From assembly GCA_958295765.1 (NCBI GenBank), contig CATQHB010000002.1, forward strand, positions 2,220,091 to 2,284,090: a DNA stretch of 64,000 bases. Direction: 5' to 3'. Below the pieces are notes generated by a model, which saw only the letters and a program-made list of their open reading frames with translations, searched no databases and was not told where the DNA came from. The position numbers were made by a program, and so were the translations under genes. Source of the stretch: an uncultured Dehalococcoidia bacterium. Lineage in GTDB: Bacteria > Chloroflexota > Dehalococcoidia > Lucifugimonadales > UBA3495. Every line of letters begins with the position of its first letter. Positions within the stretch are counted from its first letter, which is position 1. Shown here piece by piece: positions 1 through 8,240 of the stretch.

Positions 1-10
1 CGCCTGAAGT

Positions 11-68
11 TCTCCTTTCCGTTGCCGGGTGCCTGGTTATGGTAAATAATTCCGGGCGGCAATGTCAA
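11..68 (-). promoter_or_regulatory. promoter and Shine-Dalgarno of a gene starting left of the window
   Basis: On the minus strand TTGACA (63-68) and TACCAT (39-44) are separated by 18 bases, and AAAGGAG follows near 12-18. No start codon falls inside the window, so a minus-strand gene probably begins just beyond base 1. This is a motif match only. Confidence 0.4.
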
Positions 69-130
69 TCTATAACGTAACCGGATATTAAAAGATAGTT
101 AAGGCTGGAGTATAACAATCACTCTTGGGG

Positions 131-296
131 CGGTTATCAACCGGGTAGGGGCGGGTTTGTAACCCGCCCGACGTTCGACGGCAAAGACCACCCGGTAAAC
201 CGGTGTGCCATAACCGACCGATTATTGCCCCAAGCCAGGGCGGGTTTGAAACCCGCCCCTACCCGGTGATAATGCCAGCCCACGTTGAGAATACCG
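131..296. repeat. family C inverted-repeat element (GGGCGGGTTT type)
   Basis: Two arms carry palindromic GGGCGGGTTTGTAACCCGCC-type blocks (about 147-168 and 238-262) in inverted order. The right end finishes in GTTGAGAATACC. This is a MITE-like non-coding element. Bases 1-583 hold no gene apart from this element, the next one and the left-edge promoter. Confidence 0.75.
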
Positions 297-350
297 GTCG
301 CCCGCCATCTCTGGCAATCGCACCATGAACCCGTCATTCCGATCACAAAA

Positions 351-446
351 CCGTCGTTCCGGCGAAAGCCGGAATCCAGAACGCTCGGTAGCCGACTCTC
401 TCTTTTCCGAGAATTTCCTGGATTCCGGCTTTCGCCGGAACGACGG
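351..446. repeat. family A 97-bp palindromic element, copy 1
   Basis: The left arm begins CCGTCGTTCCGGCGAAAGCC and the right arm is its inverse, ending CGCCGGAACGACGG. The central spacer contains TAGCCG and TTTTCCG. The same element recurs at least ten more times in the window. Short ORFs over it are artefacts of the repeat. Confidence 0.9.
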
Positions 447-583
447 TTGCTTGGGTTGCCGGGGTTTCCTTGGTTAAGACGCGATTGCCCGGCCGGTCTC
501 CACGCGCCAAGCCCCGGCGGTGAAAAAGTGGTACACTAGGTAACTGTTCGTAACTATTCCCCATACCGACACCAGGAGGAGCT

Positions 584-1129
584 ATGCCCCCCAAGCAGTA
601 CGCCACATCGCCGGAGTTGATTCTGGAGCCGACCAAGCGTTACTCGGCCACCATCCGCACCAATCACGGCGCGATGACCCTGGAGTTGTTCGCCGCCGAG
701 GCCCCCCGCACCGTCAACAATTTTGTCTTTCTGGCCCGGGAGGGTTTCTACGAGGCCGGCTGTTTCCACCGGGTTATCAAGGACTTTATGATTCAGGGCG
801 GCTGTCCCGAAGGCAGCGGTCGGGGCGGCCCCGGCTACCGCTTTCAGGACGAGCCGGTTGCCCGTCCCTACGTCAAGGGGACGCTGGCGATGGCTAACGC
901 CGGGCCGAACACCAACGGCAGCCAGTTCTTTATCGTCCACGGCCAGAACGTGGGCCTGCCCCCCAACTACACCATTTTCGGGATGTTGGTCGATGGCGAG
1001 GACACGCTGGACACCCTGGCCAATTCGGCGGTAAGCGCCGGCGGCGGCGGCGAAAGGTCCACCCCCACCGAGCGGCTGGAAATCCAAAACATCGAAATCA
1101 CCGAACAGGAAATAAGCCCCGCCGGGTAG
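584..1129 (+). CDS. cyclophilin-type peptidylprolyl isomerase
   Basis: This 181-residue single-domain cyclophilin catalyses cis-trans isomerisation of Xaa-Pro bonds. It shows the family signature FHRVIKDFMIQGG (about 63-75), the core NGSQFFI (about 112-118) and the later FGMLVDG turn. There is no signal peptide, so it should be cytosolic. The start ATG is preceded by AGGAGG (574-579), which fixes it. It stands alone, followed by the F-type inverted repeat and rsmI. The family assignment is secure, but no individual substrate can be read from the sequence. Confidence 0.95.
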   Translation: MPPKQYATSPELILEPTKRYSATIRTNHGAMTLELFAAEAPRTVNNFVFLAREGFYEAGCFHRVIKDFMIQGGCPEGSGRGGPGYRFQDEPVARPYVKGTLAMANAGPNTNGSQFFIVHGQNVGLPPNYTIFGMLVDGEDTLDTLANSAVSAGGGGERSTPTERLEIQNIEITEQEISPAG

Positions 1130-1132
1130 AAG

Positions 1133-1229
1133 TTTTATCCACGAAGGGACACGAAGGGGCACGAAGGATTTTTAATTCCTAATTCTTAATTCCTAATTCG
1201 TGCCCCTTCGTGTCCCTTCGTGGATCAAA
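1133..1229. repeat. family F inverted repeat (TTATCCACGAAGG arms)
   Basis: The arms TTTTATCCACGAAGGGACAC and its inverse flank an AT-rich centre built from TTAATTCCTAA blocks. The repeat could form a long hairpin between the cyclophilin gene and rsmI and ends 14 bases before the rsmI start. Confidence 0.85.
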
Positions 1230-1243
1230 TCGTGGATTAAATC

Positions 1244-2110
1244 GTGGGAACGCTTTACGTCGTTGGTACTCCTATCGGGAACTTGGAGGATATTACCCGG
1301 CGGGCCGCCCGCATCTTGGGGCAGGTGGGACTTATCGCCGCCGAGGATACGCGGGTTACCCGGCGGCTGCTCAATCACCTGGGGCTGCGGGTTCCCCTGA
1401 TTAGCTGCAACCGCCACAACTGGCCGGCCCGCCTGCCGGAGTTGCTGCGGGCGCTGGAGGCCGGGGACGCCGCCCTGGTTACCGACGCCGGGATGCCGGC
1501 GGTCAGCGACCCGGGCAGTGAGGTAGCGGCGCAGGTAGCCGCCGCCGGGTTTCCGGTGGAGGTGGTTCCCGGAGCCTCGGCGGTAACTGCGGCATTGGCC
1601 GCCGCCGGTCTGCCGGCCGACTCCTTTCTCTTTCTGGGCTTCCTGCCCCGGCGCCGCCAGGAACGGCGGGCCAGGCTGACGGCGGTGGCCCCTTTGCCCT
1701 TTACCCTGGTCATCTTTGAGGCTCCCCACCGGCTGCGGCCCACCCTGGAGGACTTGCTGGCGACCCTGGGCGACCGGGACAGCGCCGTTTGCCGGGAGTT
1801 GACCAAGCTCTACGAGGAAGTCCGGCGCGGCCCCCTGTCCCAGGCCCTGGAGTATTTCACCGCGCCCCGGGGCGAGTTCGTCCTGGTGGTGGCGGGAGCC
1901 GAAGTCGGGGCCGGCAAGAAAACCGGTACGGCGGCGGAGTCGGAGTCGGAACTAACCCAAGCCAACCGGTCAGCGGCGCAAGAACAACTGGCCCAATTGC
2001 GCCGGGAGGGTCTGCGAGGCCGGGAGGCCGTAGCCGCCGTAACCGCCACCACCGGCCTACCCCGCCGGGAGGTGTACCGCCTCTGGATAGCAACGGCAAC
2101 CCCGCCCTGA
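1244..2110 (+). CDS. rsmI: 16S rRNA (cytidine-1402-2'-O)-methyltransferase RsmI
   Basis: This 288-residue protein of the tetrapyrrole-methylase fold 2'-O-methylates C1402 of 16S rRNA using SAM. Diagnostic motifs are GTPIGNLEDIT (residues 8-18), AEDTRVTRRLLNHLG, SDPGSEVA, PGASAVTAALAAAGLP and FLGFLPRR. The C-terminal tail of about 60 residues, after FVLVVAGAE, is the usual helical extension. The start is GTG at 1244; it gives the canonical N-terminus MGTLYVVGTPIG, but no Shine-Dalgarno precedes it because the upstream DNA is the F repeat. A duplicated ATYAAATCGTGG motif spans the start. Confidence 0.95.
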   Translation: MGTLYVVGTPIGNLEDITRRAARILGQVGLIAAEDTRVTRRLLNHLGLRVPLISCNRHNWPARLPELLRALEAGDAALVTDAGMPAVSDPGSEVAAQVAAAGFPVEVVPGASAVTAALAAAGLPADSFLFLGFLPRRRQERRARLTAVAPLPFTLVIFEAPHRLRPTLEDLLATLGDRDSAVCRELTKLYEEVRRGPLSQALEYFTAPRGEFVLVVAGAEVGAGKKTGTAAESESELTQANRSAAQEQLAQLRREGLRGREAVAAVTATTGLPRREVYRLWIATATPP

Positions 2111-2120
2111 TTCCCCCGTC

Positions 2121-2208
2121 TTTTATCCACGAAGGGCCACGAAGGGGCACGAAGGATTTTTAATTCTTAATTCCTAATTCGTGTCCTTCGTGCCCTTCGT
2201 GGATAAAA
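2121..2208. repeat. family F inverted repeat, second copy
   Basis: The TTTTATCCACGAAGG arm, an AT-rich TTAATTC centre and the inverse arm lie directly after rsmI, so the gene is bracketed by two copies of the same repeat. It can act as a hairpin between rsmI and the convergent MaoC genes. Confidence 0.85.
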
Positions 2209-2226
2209 GCGGGCAACGGATACCGG

Positions 2227-2646
2227 CTAGGCTACGATAGCTACGCCCTGGCCTACGGCGGTGGTGTCGCCGTTCTGGTTGTGGCACTGAACCTGCACCG
2301 TTACCTGCGTTCCCTGCTCCACCGCGTCCTGCTGGATGACCGAGCCGGATACGGTGATGGTGTCGCCGCCCTTGACCGGGCGGAGGAACTTCAGGTTGAC
2401 GCTGCCGGTGTGATTGAACACCTCCGGGCCGAAGAACTTGCGCAGGGCCTCGGCGGCGAAGGTTATGGACATCCGGCCCGAGGCGATGGCGTAGGTGGTG
2501 CCCAACCGCTGGGCGGCCAACTCCGGGTCGTTATGGATGTTCTGCCGGTCCAGGATGCCGCAGGACTCGAACTGGTCGATGCTGTCCTGGGTGATGGACT
2601 TGGTCAGCGTGGGGATGGTCGCGTTGTCTAGGATTGAGGATGCCAT
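2227..2646 (-). CDS. MaoC-like hotdog hydratase, catalytic subunit
   Basis: This 139-residue protein is a single hotdog domain of the MaoC/R-specific enoyl-CoA hydratase family. It carries the catalytic signature IHNDPELA (about 38-45), equivalent to the Asp/His-bearing NPxHxD motif, followed by ASGRMS. Members hydrate trans-2-enoyl-CoA thioesters. The gene overlaps by 19 bases the upstream gene for the partner hotdog, so the two are translationally coupled and probably form a heterodimer in acyl-CoA metabolism. The specific substrate is unknown. Confidence 0.85.
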   Translation of the reverse strand: MASSILDNATIPTLTKSITQDSIDQFESCGILDRQNIHNDPELAAQRLGTTYAIASGRMSITFAAEALRKFFGPEVFNHTGSVNLKFLRPVKGGDTITVSGSVIQQDAVEQGTQVTVQVQCHNQNGDTTAVGQGVAIVA

Positions 2647-3053
2647 TTCTTTCCCACCTCGTCAGGTTTTTTCATCTGGTACGTGCGCAGCTTCTCCAAC
2701 AGGCGGCCATCCTCGTCCTCGGCGGTGGCCTCGATGACCATATAGGGCTTGTCCCGCCGCAGGTACTTGTCGTGGATGCGCCCGGTAACCTTGATCCGCT
2801 TGCCGGGGATCGGCGGATTGAAGAACTCCACCTCATTGCCGGCGTTCACCCCGCCGGTCTGGTCATCGTACACCATATTGAAGGCGGTAGCGTCGTGCTT
2901 GACCGCCAGGGTCGGAAAGGAAGCGTCCGGGTCCTCCACCGAGGCGCGGAAGGTATCCAGCATCTCCTGGGTCAGCACGTACTCGTAGGAACCCAACTCC
3001 TCGCCAATCTCAATATCGTCATAGTTGAAGGGCTTCAACTCTGCGTCAGCCAT
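2628..3053 (-). CDS. MaoC N-terminal-type (FAS1-like dehydratase) hotdog protein
   Basis: This 141-residue hotdog protein resembles the N-terminal, non-catalytic half of double-hotdog hydratases, with a TGRIHDKYLRRDKPYMVIEATAED core strand region shared with FAS1-like dehydratase domains. The ATG at 3053 is chosen over a longer frame because GGTGGAG lies just upstream and the product then starts MADAELKPF. The gene overlaps the following MaoC gene by 19 bases. Together they look like a split double-hotdog enoyl-CoA hydratase. Confidence 0.8.
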   Translation of the reverse strand: MADAELKPFNYDDIEIGEELGSYEYVLTQEMLDTFRASVEDPDASFPTLAVKHDATAFNMVYDDQTGGVNAGNEVEFFNPPIPGKRIKVTGRIHDKYLRRDKPYMVIEATAEDEDGRLLEKLRTYQMKKPDEVGKKWHPQS

Positions 3054-3082
3054 AAACTCCACCCCTGTTTGTAGTTGCCTAT

Positions 3083-3111
3083 ACAATACTTGACGGAAAG
3101 GGGCAAGTCAA
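3083..3111 (-). promoter_or_regulatory. candidate promoter of the MaoC pair
   Basis: The minus strand carries TTGACT (3106-3111), a 17-base spacer and TATTGT (3083-3088), placing transcription start about 40 bases upstream of the ATG at 3053. Confidence 0.5.
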
Positions 3112-3135
3112 CGGCGGGGAGGAGATGGGCCGGAT

Positions 3136-3665
3136 GGTTCGACAAGCTCACCATGAGCGGATTTGAGTATTACCCTCGCTCACCATGAGCGGATTTTGGT
3201 ATTACTCCCGCTCATCCTGAGCCTGTCGAAGGACGAACCGTCGGATAGGGGAGAGTCAGGGCAACCCAGGCAACCGTCGTTCCGGCGAAAGCCGGAATCC
3301 AGGAAATCCTCACGGAAAAGGGCGGGCCGGCTACCGAGGGTTCTGGATTCCGGCTTTCGCCGGAACGACGGGTTTATAATGGGTTAGCCTTGCGGGGTGA
3401 GATAAGCCGGATAGGTACAAAGTCGAGTTGCCTCCTCTCCCCGCTCATCCTGAGCTTGTCGAAGGATACCCCACAGGATAGAGGGGCGTGGTTTGACAGG
3501 CTCACCATGAGCGGACTTTGTTATTCCCCGCTCATCCTAAATCAGTCAAAGGATAAACCGTCGGATTGGGCCGGATGGTTCGACAAGCTCACCATGAGCG
3601 GGTTTTGGTATTACCCTCGCTCACCATGAGCGGATTTTGGTATTGAGCGGGTATTGTTATGAGCG
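3136..3665. repeat. cluster of family B repeats (GAGC-TGTCGAA)
   Basis: About eight short units of two related forms occur here, CGCTCATCCTGAGCTTGTCG and TTCGACAAGCTCACCATGAG, in both orientations and spaced by GGATTTTGGTATTA-like filler. A family A element is embedded. Open frames here are repeat artefacts. There is no convincing gene between 3112 and 3795. Confidence 0.85.
3274..3371. repeat. family A palindromic element, copy 2
   Basis: Both arms are intact: CCGTCGTTCCGGCGAAAGCC and its inverse ending GAACGACGG. Confidence 0.9.
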
Positions 3666-3795
3666 GATTTTCTTATTGGTATTGACTTGGCGCCGGCCTG
3701 ACCGGGATAGGCACCGCTCCGCTATAGCCCTACCGCCGTTGATACTCTATAATCGGATACACTTGACGCAGATATTGACTTGGCGGGAAGAGCGC

Positions 3796-4584
3796 ATGGA
3801 TTTGACATTTGACCGCGGCGACTACCGGCGTCCCAAGGGCCATGCCCTGGTCTATTTCCGGGTGGATACCGAGGCCGGCCAGCTTTATGCCACCTACGTG
3901 GTTATCCTGCCGGTGAAGGCCGATTTCGGCAAGTACGTGCCGCCCTTCCTGGCCTCGCACCTGGGCAACCTGCCCCTGAACGACTTTTCCGCCTTTGCTA
4001 TGCCGCCGGTGCCGGAGCCGGTGGACGGCTATCAGGAGTTGCAGCGGCTCAGCGAATTGCGGGAGGATGACCTGATTTTTGGCTCCAGTATGTTCTCCTT
4101 TGACCTGCCCCGGATGATGGAATCCACCACCGAGGCGGTGCAAGCCTACGCCCAGTTGTGCGCCGATTACTTTGACCGGGACAGCGTATCGGCCCCGCCG
4201 CAGCGGGCGGCCGTTGGCCCCCCGGAGGCTGACGCCGCCGACTCGGATACGTCCTACCAGGTCAACGAAGTCCTGTTCAGCCTGATGAGCGAGCGGGATA
4301 AGCTGGCCGAGTTGTCCCGGCTGCTGGGCAAGCTCCAGTTCGCCCAGGAGGGCCGGGACGCCGATATGACCGGCGAGGTAACCGAGGAGATAACGGCGCT
4401 GTCCCGCCACCTGCCCGAGGAGTTCCAGGTGCCGAACCTGCTGGCCGCCGCCCGGGAGGCCACCGCCAAAGGCTCCCGCCTGGCCCAGCTATACCTGGAC
4501 CGCTGTTTCCGCCTCTCCGACGGCGACGCCGGCAGCGCCCAGGCGTTAGCCGCCCAGATAGCGGAATTGCAGCGGGAGGGGTGA
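3796..4584 (+). CDS. conserved protein of unknown function, first gene of an ATPase operon
   Basis: This 262-residue acidic, soluble protein has no signal peptide or membrane segment. The N-terminal part (about 1-110) looks like a beta-rich domain containing DRGDYRRPKGHALVYFR, and the C-terminal part (about 155-262) is mainly helical. I do not recognise a named family; similar N-termini occur, to my recollection, as hypothetical proteins in Chloroflexota. The ATG at 3796 is preferred over a longer frame that would run through repeats. It stops one base before the ATPase ATG, so the two are co-translated, though it may be a housekeeping gene that only shares the transcript. Confidence 0.75.
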   Translation: MDLTFDRGDYRRPKGHALVYFRVDTEAGQLYATYVVILPVKADFGKYVPPFLASHLGNLPLNDFSAFAMPPVPEPVDGYQELQRLSELREDDLIFGSSMFSFDLPRMMESTTEAVQAYAQLCADYFDRDSVSAPPQRAAVGPPEADAADSDTSYQVNEVLFSLMSERDKLAELSRLLGKLQFAQEGRDADMTGEVTEEITALSRHLPEEFQVPNLLAAAREATAKGSRLAQLYLDRCFRLSDGDAGSAQALAAQIAELQREG

Positions 4585-4585
4585 G

Positions 4586-5896
4586 ATGCTGAAGCGAATT
4601 CACATCACGGGCTATAAGTCTCTGGCTGACGTCGATGTAGAGCTTTCGCCCCTCACGCTGCTATTCGGGCCTAATGCTGCCGGCAAGAGCAATTTCCTGG
4701 ATGCCTTGCAACTTTTGTCCAAACTGGCGGCCAGTCGCACGCTGCGGGAAGCCTTTGACCCGCCTTATCGCGGCAAGGCGCTGGAATCTTTCGCCATCGG
4801 TGAAAAGGGCCTCAAGGGATTGATTGAACAGGAACGGTTGGCCTTTTCTATTGAGGCTGATCTGGAACTGTCGGACGCAGTGGTGAATGCCGTCAATCGG
4901 CAGATCGAGGAAATGCGCCCCTCCAGCAGCGATAGCCGCTCCGCAGAAAAGGGCAATACGCCGGGCCGGGTACGGGAACGCTATCTGCGTTACCGGGTTG
5001 AGATTGAGATGATCCCCCGGTCGGGCATCCTGCGGATGGCCGACGAGTACCTGGCGGCGCTGAACGCCAAGGGTGAACCTGCTGGCAACCGCAGTCCTTT
5101 CCTTGACCGTCAGGGCGAGAAAATCCGGTTGCGACTGGAAGGACAAGCCCATCCCACCGACTACGACCGTTACCTGGACCACACCATCCTCTCAATGCCC
5201 CATTATCCGCCCCACTATCCGCACCTGACGGCGGCCCGGCGGGAATTGGAAAGTTGGTTGTTCTTCTATTTTGAGCCGCGGGAGCGGATGCGCGCCACCG
5301 GCCCGGTCAAGGAAGTACGGCATATCGGATTGATGGGCGAAGAACTTGCTGCCCATCTCAATACACTCAAGAATCTCAATCCGGCCCAATTTAATGCCAT
5401 CGAAAAAGCTTTGCATACCTTAATGCCGGACGTGGACGGAATCGAAGTGGAGGTGAGCAACCTAGGTGAAGTTGAGTTATTCCTCAAGGAAAGCAACATT
5501 GCTATTCCGGCCCGGGTGTTGTCTGAAGGCACCCTCCGGATGCTGGGATTGCTGGCCCTGACCGGCGCCGACGAGCCGCCTTCCCTGGTAGGCTTTGAGG
5601 AACCCGAGAACGGCGTTCATCCGGGGCGTATCCAGTTAATTGCGGAATTGCTGAAAACGCGTTTAAGTCTGGGCGCCACCCAATACATCGTTACCACTCA
5701 CTCCCCCATTCTGCCCGATATGTTGCCAAATCAGTCTCTATTCCCCGTACGACGCGCTAAGCGAGATACCCGTATTGACTCATTTTCCACTTGGGGGCCG
5801 TTGTTCCGTAGGAAAGAAATTGGTAGTGTCCTGGAGGGCCTGCCTACTAATCTCTCCATTTCGGAGCGAATCATCCGGGGTGACTTTGATGCGTGA
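4586..5896 (+). CDS. AAA/RecF-like ATP-binding protein (AAA_15/21 class)
   Basis: This 436-residue SMC/ABC-type ATPase has Walker A GPNAAGKSN at residues 28-36, an ABC-signature-like LSEGT near 312, Walker B VGFEEPENG near 337 and a His switch TTHSP near 371. The middle (about 120-300) replaces the usual coiled coil with a compact insert. No Toprim nuclease domain is fused to it; the next gene appears to supply one. It is separated by 1 base from the upstream gene and overlaps the downstream gene by 8 bases. This layout is typical of RloA/AbiL-like or PARIS-like anti-phage pairs, but that function is inferred from architecture only. Confidence 0.85.
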   Translation: MLKRIHITGYKSLADVDVELSPLTLLFGPNAAGKSNFLDALQLLSKLAASRTLREAFDPPYRGKALESFAIGEKGLKGLIEQERLAFSIEADLELSDAVVNAVNRQIEEMRPSSSDSRSAEKGNTPGRVRERYLRYRVEIEMIPRSGILRMADEYLAALNAKGEPAGNRSPFLDRQGEKIRLRLEGQAHPTDYDRYLDHTILSMPHYPPHYPHLTAARRELESWLFFYFEPRERMRATGPVKEVRHIGLMGEELAAHLNTLKNLNPAQFNAIEKALHTLMPDVDGIEVEVSNLGEVELFLKESNIAIPARVLSEGTLRMLGLLALTGADEPPSLVGFEEPENGVHPGRIQLIAELLKTRLSLGATQYIVTTHSPILPDMLPNQSLFPVRRAKRDTRIDSFSTWGPLFRRKEIGSVLEGLPTNLSISERIIRGDFDA

Positions 5897-6479
5897 AATC
5901 GCTCTCTTTGGCGAAGACTACGCCCACCAGCAAGTTGTCGGAGCACTGGCGCGTCGCCTGGCTGATGAGTGCGGGGTTTCGGTGCACCTTAACTGGCGAA
6001 GCGCAGTACGGGGACACGGCAGAGTCGTTCAAGAGCTTGACGATTATCTGAGAGACTTGAGGAATCAAGGCGGCCCCTATCCCGACCTGATAGTTGTTGC
6101 CACAGACGCCAATTGTCAGGGGTTGAATCAGTGTGTTCAGGAAATTAAACGACTGGGTGACCCGGCGCCTGCGCACATGGTCCTTGCCATCCCTGACCCG
6201 CATATTGAGCGCTGGCTGCTACTGGACGGGGCCGCATTCCGTAGCGTGTTTGGACGTGGCTGCAATGCTCCAGATCAGAAATGCGACCGGGAGAGATATA
6301 AAAACCTTTTGAGAGAGGCTATTCAAACGGCGGGAAGGGTGGTGCCTAACTTAGGCGGCATAGAGTACGCTGAAGACATCGTGAAGGAAATGGACATTGA
6401 GCGCGCTATTCAGGCAGACAATTCTCTCCGCCGTTTTGTTGAGGAACTGCGCCACGCCTTCCGGCAGTGGCAGCAGTGA
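5889..6479 (+). CDS. Toprim/RloB-like (DUF4276-like) partner of the ATPase
   Basis: This 196-residue protein starts at the ATG at 5889, inside the end of the ATPase gene (8-base overlap), giving MREIALFGEDYAHQ. The order of motifs is an early acidic GED (residues 8-10), a hydrophobic strand followed by TDAN (DLIVVATDAN), and a later AIPDPHIERWLLLD. That last block resembles the NPxFExWlll signature of RloB/DUF4276 proteins, whose core is a Toprim-like fold. Such proteins are usually the effector nuclease next to an AAA ATPase. The second acidic motif is reduced (TDAN rather than DxD), so catalytic activity is uncertain. Confidence 0.65.
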   Translation: MREIALFGEDYAHQQVVGALARRLADECGVSVHLNWRSAVRGHGRVVQELDDYLRDLRNQGGPYPDLIVVATDANCQGLNQCVQEIKRLGDPAPAHMVLAIPDPHIERWLLLDGAAFRSVFGRGCNAPDQKCDRERYKNLLREAIQTAGRVVPNLGGIEYAEDIVKEMDIERAIQADNSLRRFVEELRHAFRQWQQ

Positions 6480-6631
6480 TGGCCGGTATTTCCTTCGCAG
6501 GACGGTTGTAAAAAATCCGGGTGGTTCAACCGCCTACCATCACTCGGCATAACTCACCGTTGAAAGGAACGGCTAAAAGGCGGGAACCTGACAGTCGCCC
6601 CTGAACGATAAGCAATCAAGGAGGTCTCAAA

Positions 6632-7690
6632 GTGGCTTACTATATGTACGTTGCCCTGCAAGATGACGACAAGGTTCTCATTCTTACCATGGACGGGGAG
6701 ACCGGCCGACTGGAACCCAAAGGTGAAACGCCGGTGGTGGGCGGGCCTTCGGCGGTGGCGCTCAGCCCTGACGGCCGGACGCTTTACGTGGGCCACCGCA
6801 ACAGCAACGAGTTGTCCAGTTTCCGCATCGACCCGGCCAGCGGGGAACTGGCGGCGCTGGGGACAATCTCTCTGGATGCCTCCCCTACCTACCTGTCCAC
6901 CGACTGCCGGGGCCGGTATCTGCTTTCGGCCCACTATCAAGGCGCGCGGGTGGGGGTACACTCCATTGGCGACGACGGCGCGGTGGTGGCCCCGCCGGTG
7001 GAGTGGATTGAGACGGAAAACGGCGCCCATTCGATTCTGGTTGACCGTTCCAACCGCTATGCCTTTGTGCCGCACATCGCCCGCCTGGCCGATAACGTGA
7101 TGCAGCCGCCCGGCGATGCCTATGGGCCAAACGCGATTTACCAGTTCCGGTTTGATGAGAACACCGGAAACTTGACCCCCAACTCCCCGTTGAAAATGGA
7201 AATGACCGAGTTCCTCGGCCCCCGGCACTATTGCTATCACCCCAGCAAGGACATCGTATATTTCTCCGATGAGCAGGGTTGCAGCGTAACCGGCTATGCC
7301 CTGGACTCGGCAACCGGGCAACTGACGGCGTTCCAAACCATCGCCACCGTACCCGAAGGTTATTCGGGAAGGAACACCTGCTCCCAAATCCAGATTTCTC
7401 CTCCCGGCGAGTTCCTGTACGTCCCCAACCGGGGCCACAACAGCGTTGCCGGGTTTGCGGTGGACGCTGACTCCGGGCGGTTGACCGCCCTGGGTCAGGT
7501 GGCTACGGAGCCGGTGCCCAGCGCCTTCGGCCTGGACCCGCAGGGCAAATTCCTCTACGCCGCCGGGTCCGAGTCGGGACAACTGGCCGCCTACCGCATC
7601 AACGGCGCCACCGGAGAGCTTACGCCAACGGAAGTTTACCCGGTAGGCAAAAGGCCCATGTGGGTGCTGATTACCGGTTCAGCGGGGTAG
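6632..7690 (+). CDS. lactonase-family beta-propeller protein (6-phosphogluconolactonase-like)
   Basis: This 352-residue protein matches the 7-bladed lactonase family, with repeated blade motifs such as ALSPDGRTLYVGHR, GAHSILVDRSNRYAFVPH, QISPPGEFLYVPNRGHNSVAGF and GLDPQGKFLYAAG. The GTG start at 6632 follows a textbook AAGGAGGT (6619-6626). There is no secretion signal. Characterised relatives hydrolyse 6-phosphogluconolactone or other lactones. No pentose-phosphate gene is adjacent, so the substrate is open. Confidence 0.85.
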   Translation: MAYYMYVALQDDDKVLILTMDGETGRLEPKGETPVVGGPSAVALSPDGRTLYVGHRNSNELSSFRIDPASGELAALGTISLDASPTYLSTDCRGRYLLSAHYQGARVGVHSIGDDGAVVAPPVEWIETENGAHSILVDRSNRYAFVPHIARLADNVMQPPGDAYGPNAIYQFRFDENTGNLTPNSPLKMEMTEFLGPRHYCYHPSKDIVYFSDEQGCSVTGYALDSATGQLTAFQTIATVPEGYSGRNTCSQIQISPPGEFLYVPNRGHNSVAGFAVDADSGRLTALGQVATEPVPSAFGLDPQGKFLYAAGSESGQLAAYRINGATGELTPTEVYPVGKRPMWVLITGSAG

Positions 7691-7742
7691 AATTACCGAT
7701 GCGGGAATGATGGCCTAAACCCTGATTGATGCCCTATACCCC

Positions 7743-7924
7743 GCTCAGTACTCTAAACCCCGCTCATGGTGAGCTTGTCGAACCATCCAATTCTAACCTC
7801 GACAAGTAGGGCAATCGCATCATAAACCGTCGTTCCGGCGAAAGCCGGAATCCAGAACCCTATGTAGCCAGCACGCTATTTTCCGGGAGGATTTCCTGGA
7901 TTCCGGCTTTCGCCGGAACGACGG
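7743..7924. repeat. family B unit followed by family A element, copy 3
   Basis: The B form (GCTCATGGTGAGCTTGTCG) lies near 7743-7770, and an intact A palindrome spans 7827-7924. These fill the first half of the gene-free stretch 7691-8240. Confidence 0.85.
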
Positions 7925-7987
7925 TTCTCCGGGTTGCCGGGGTTGTCCTGATTAAGACGCAATTGCCCGGCTCGGCAACCGGCAAAC

Positions 7988-8016
7988 TTGACACTCCCCC
8001 GGAATGGTCTTAAACT
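7988..8016 (+). promoter_or_regulatory. candidate promoter of the leader RNA / pantothenate operon
   Basis: TTGACA (7988-7993), a 17-base spacer and TAAACT (8011-8016) give a predicted transcript start near 8023. A strong intrinsic terminator lies about 165 bases downstream. Confidence 0.5.
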
Positions 8017-8022
8017 CCGGTG

Positions 8023-8187
8023 GCAATCCACCCGCAAGGGGGGTTAGCGTCCGGCAAGACCGACCGCCAGTTTATAGATCAGGGTGGGCCGCTGGGATCC
8101 GATGCTGACCGAGACGGCCAAAGTTGAACGGTTCCCTTAATTGCGAAGGCATTAACAAGCCGCGCCACCGGTTGGCGTGGCTTTTTT
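8023..8187 (+). ncRNA. candidate structured leader RNA or small RNA
   Basis: Between a plausible promoter and an intrinsic terminator lies about 165 nt rich in local hairpins. These include a C-rich/G-rich stem closed by a GCAA tetraloop (about 8028-8045) and TTAATTGC-GAAG-GCATTAA (about 8137-8155). The GGGTGG at about 8085 could pair with CCACC inside the terminator stem, which would give an antiterminator alternative. No riboswitch or T-box consensus was recognised. The terminator lies about 50 bases before the P1 peptidase start, so attenuation of that operon is possible. The function is unknown. Confidence 0.35.
8157..8187 (+). terminator. intrinsic terminator upstream of the P1 peptidase gene
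   Basis: The stem AAGCCGCGCCA pairs over 11 bp (one G-T) with TGGCGTGGCTT around a CCGGT loop and is followed by a T run (8182-8187). Confidence 0.8.
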
Positions 8188-8240
8188 AATCGCCCCCTTG
8201 GTTCAGACCGGCTTGAGGTTCTCCTGGAGAGTGAACCGAC

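Noticed and set aside
137-636. Short ORFs over the left repeats (for example 285-539 and 343-636)
   Set aside because: They translate the family A and C palindromes and have no family-like sequence.
8023-8187. T-box riboswitch, suggested by an AGGGTGG word
   Set aside because: The word is followed by GCCGC and not by the required NACCGCG, and no Stem I AGUAGA motif is visible.
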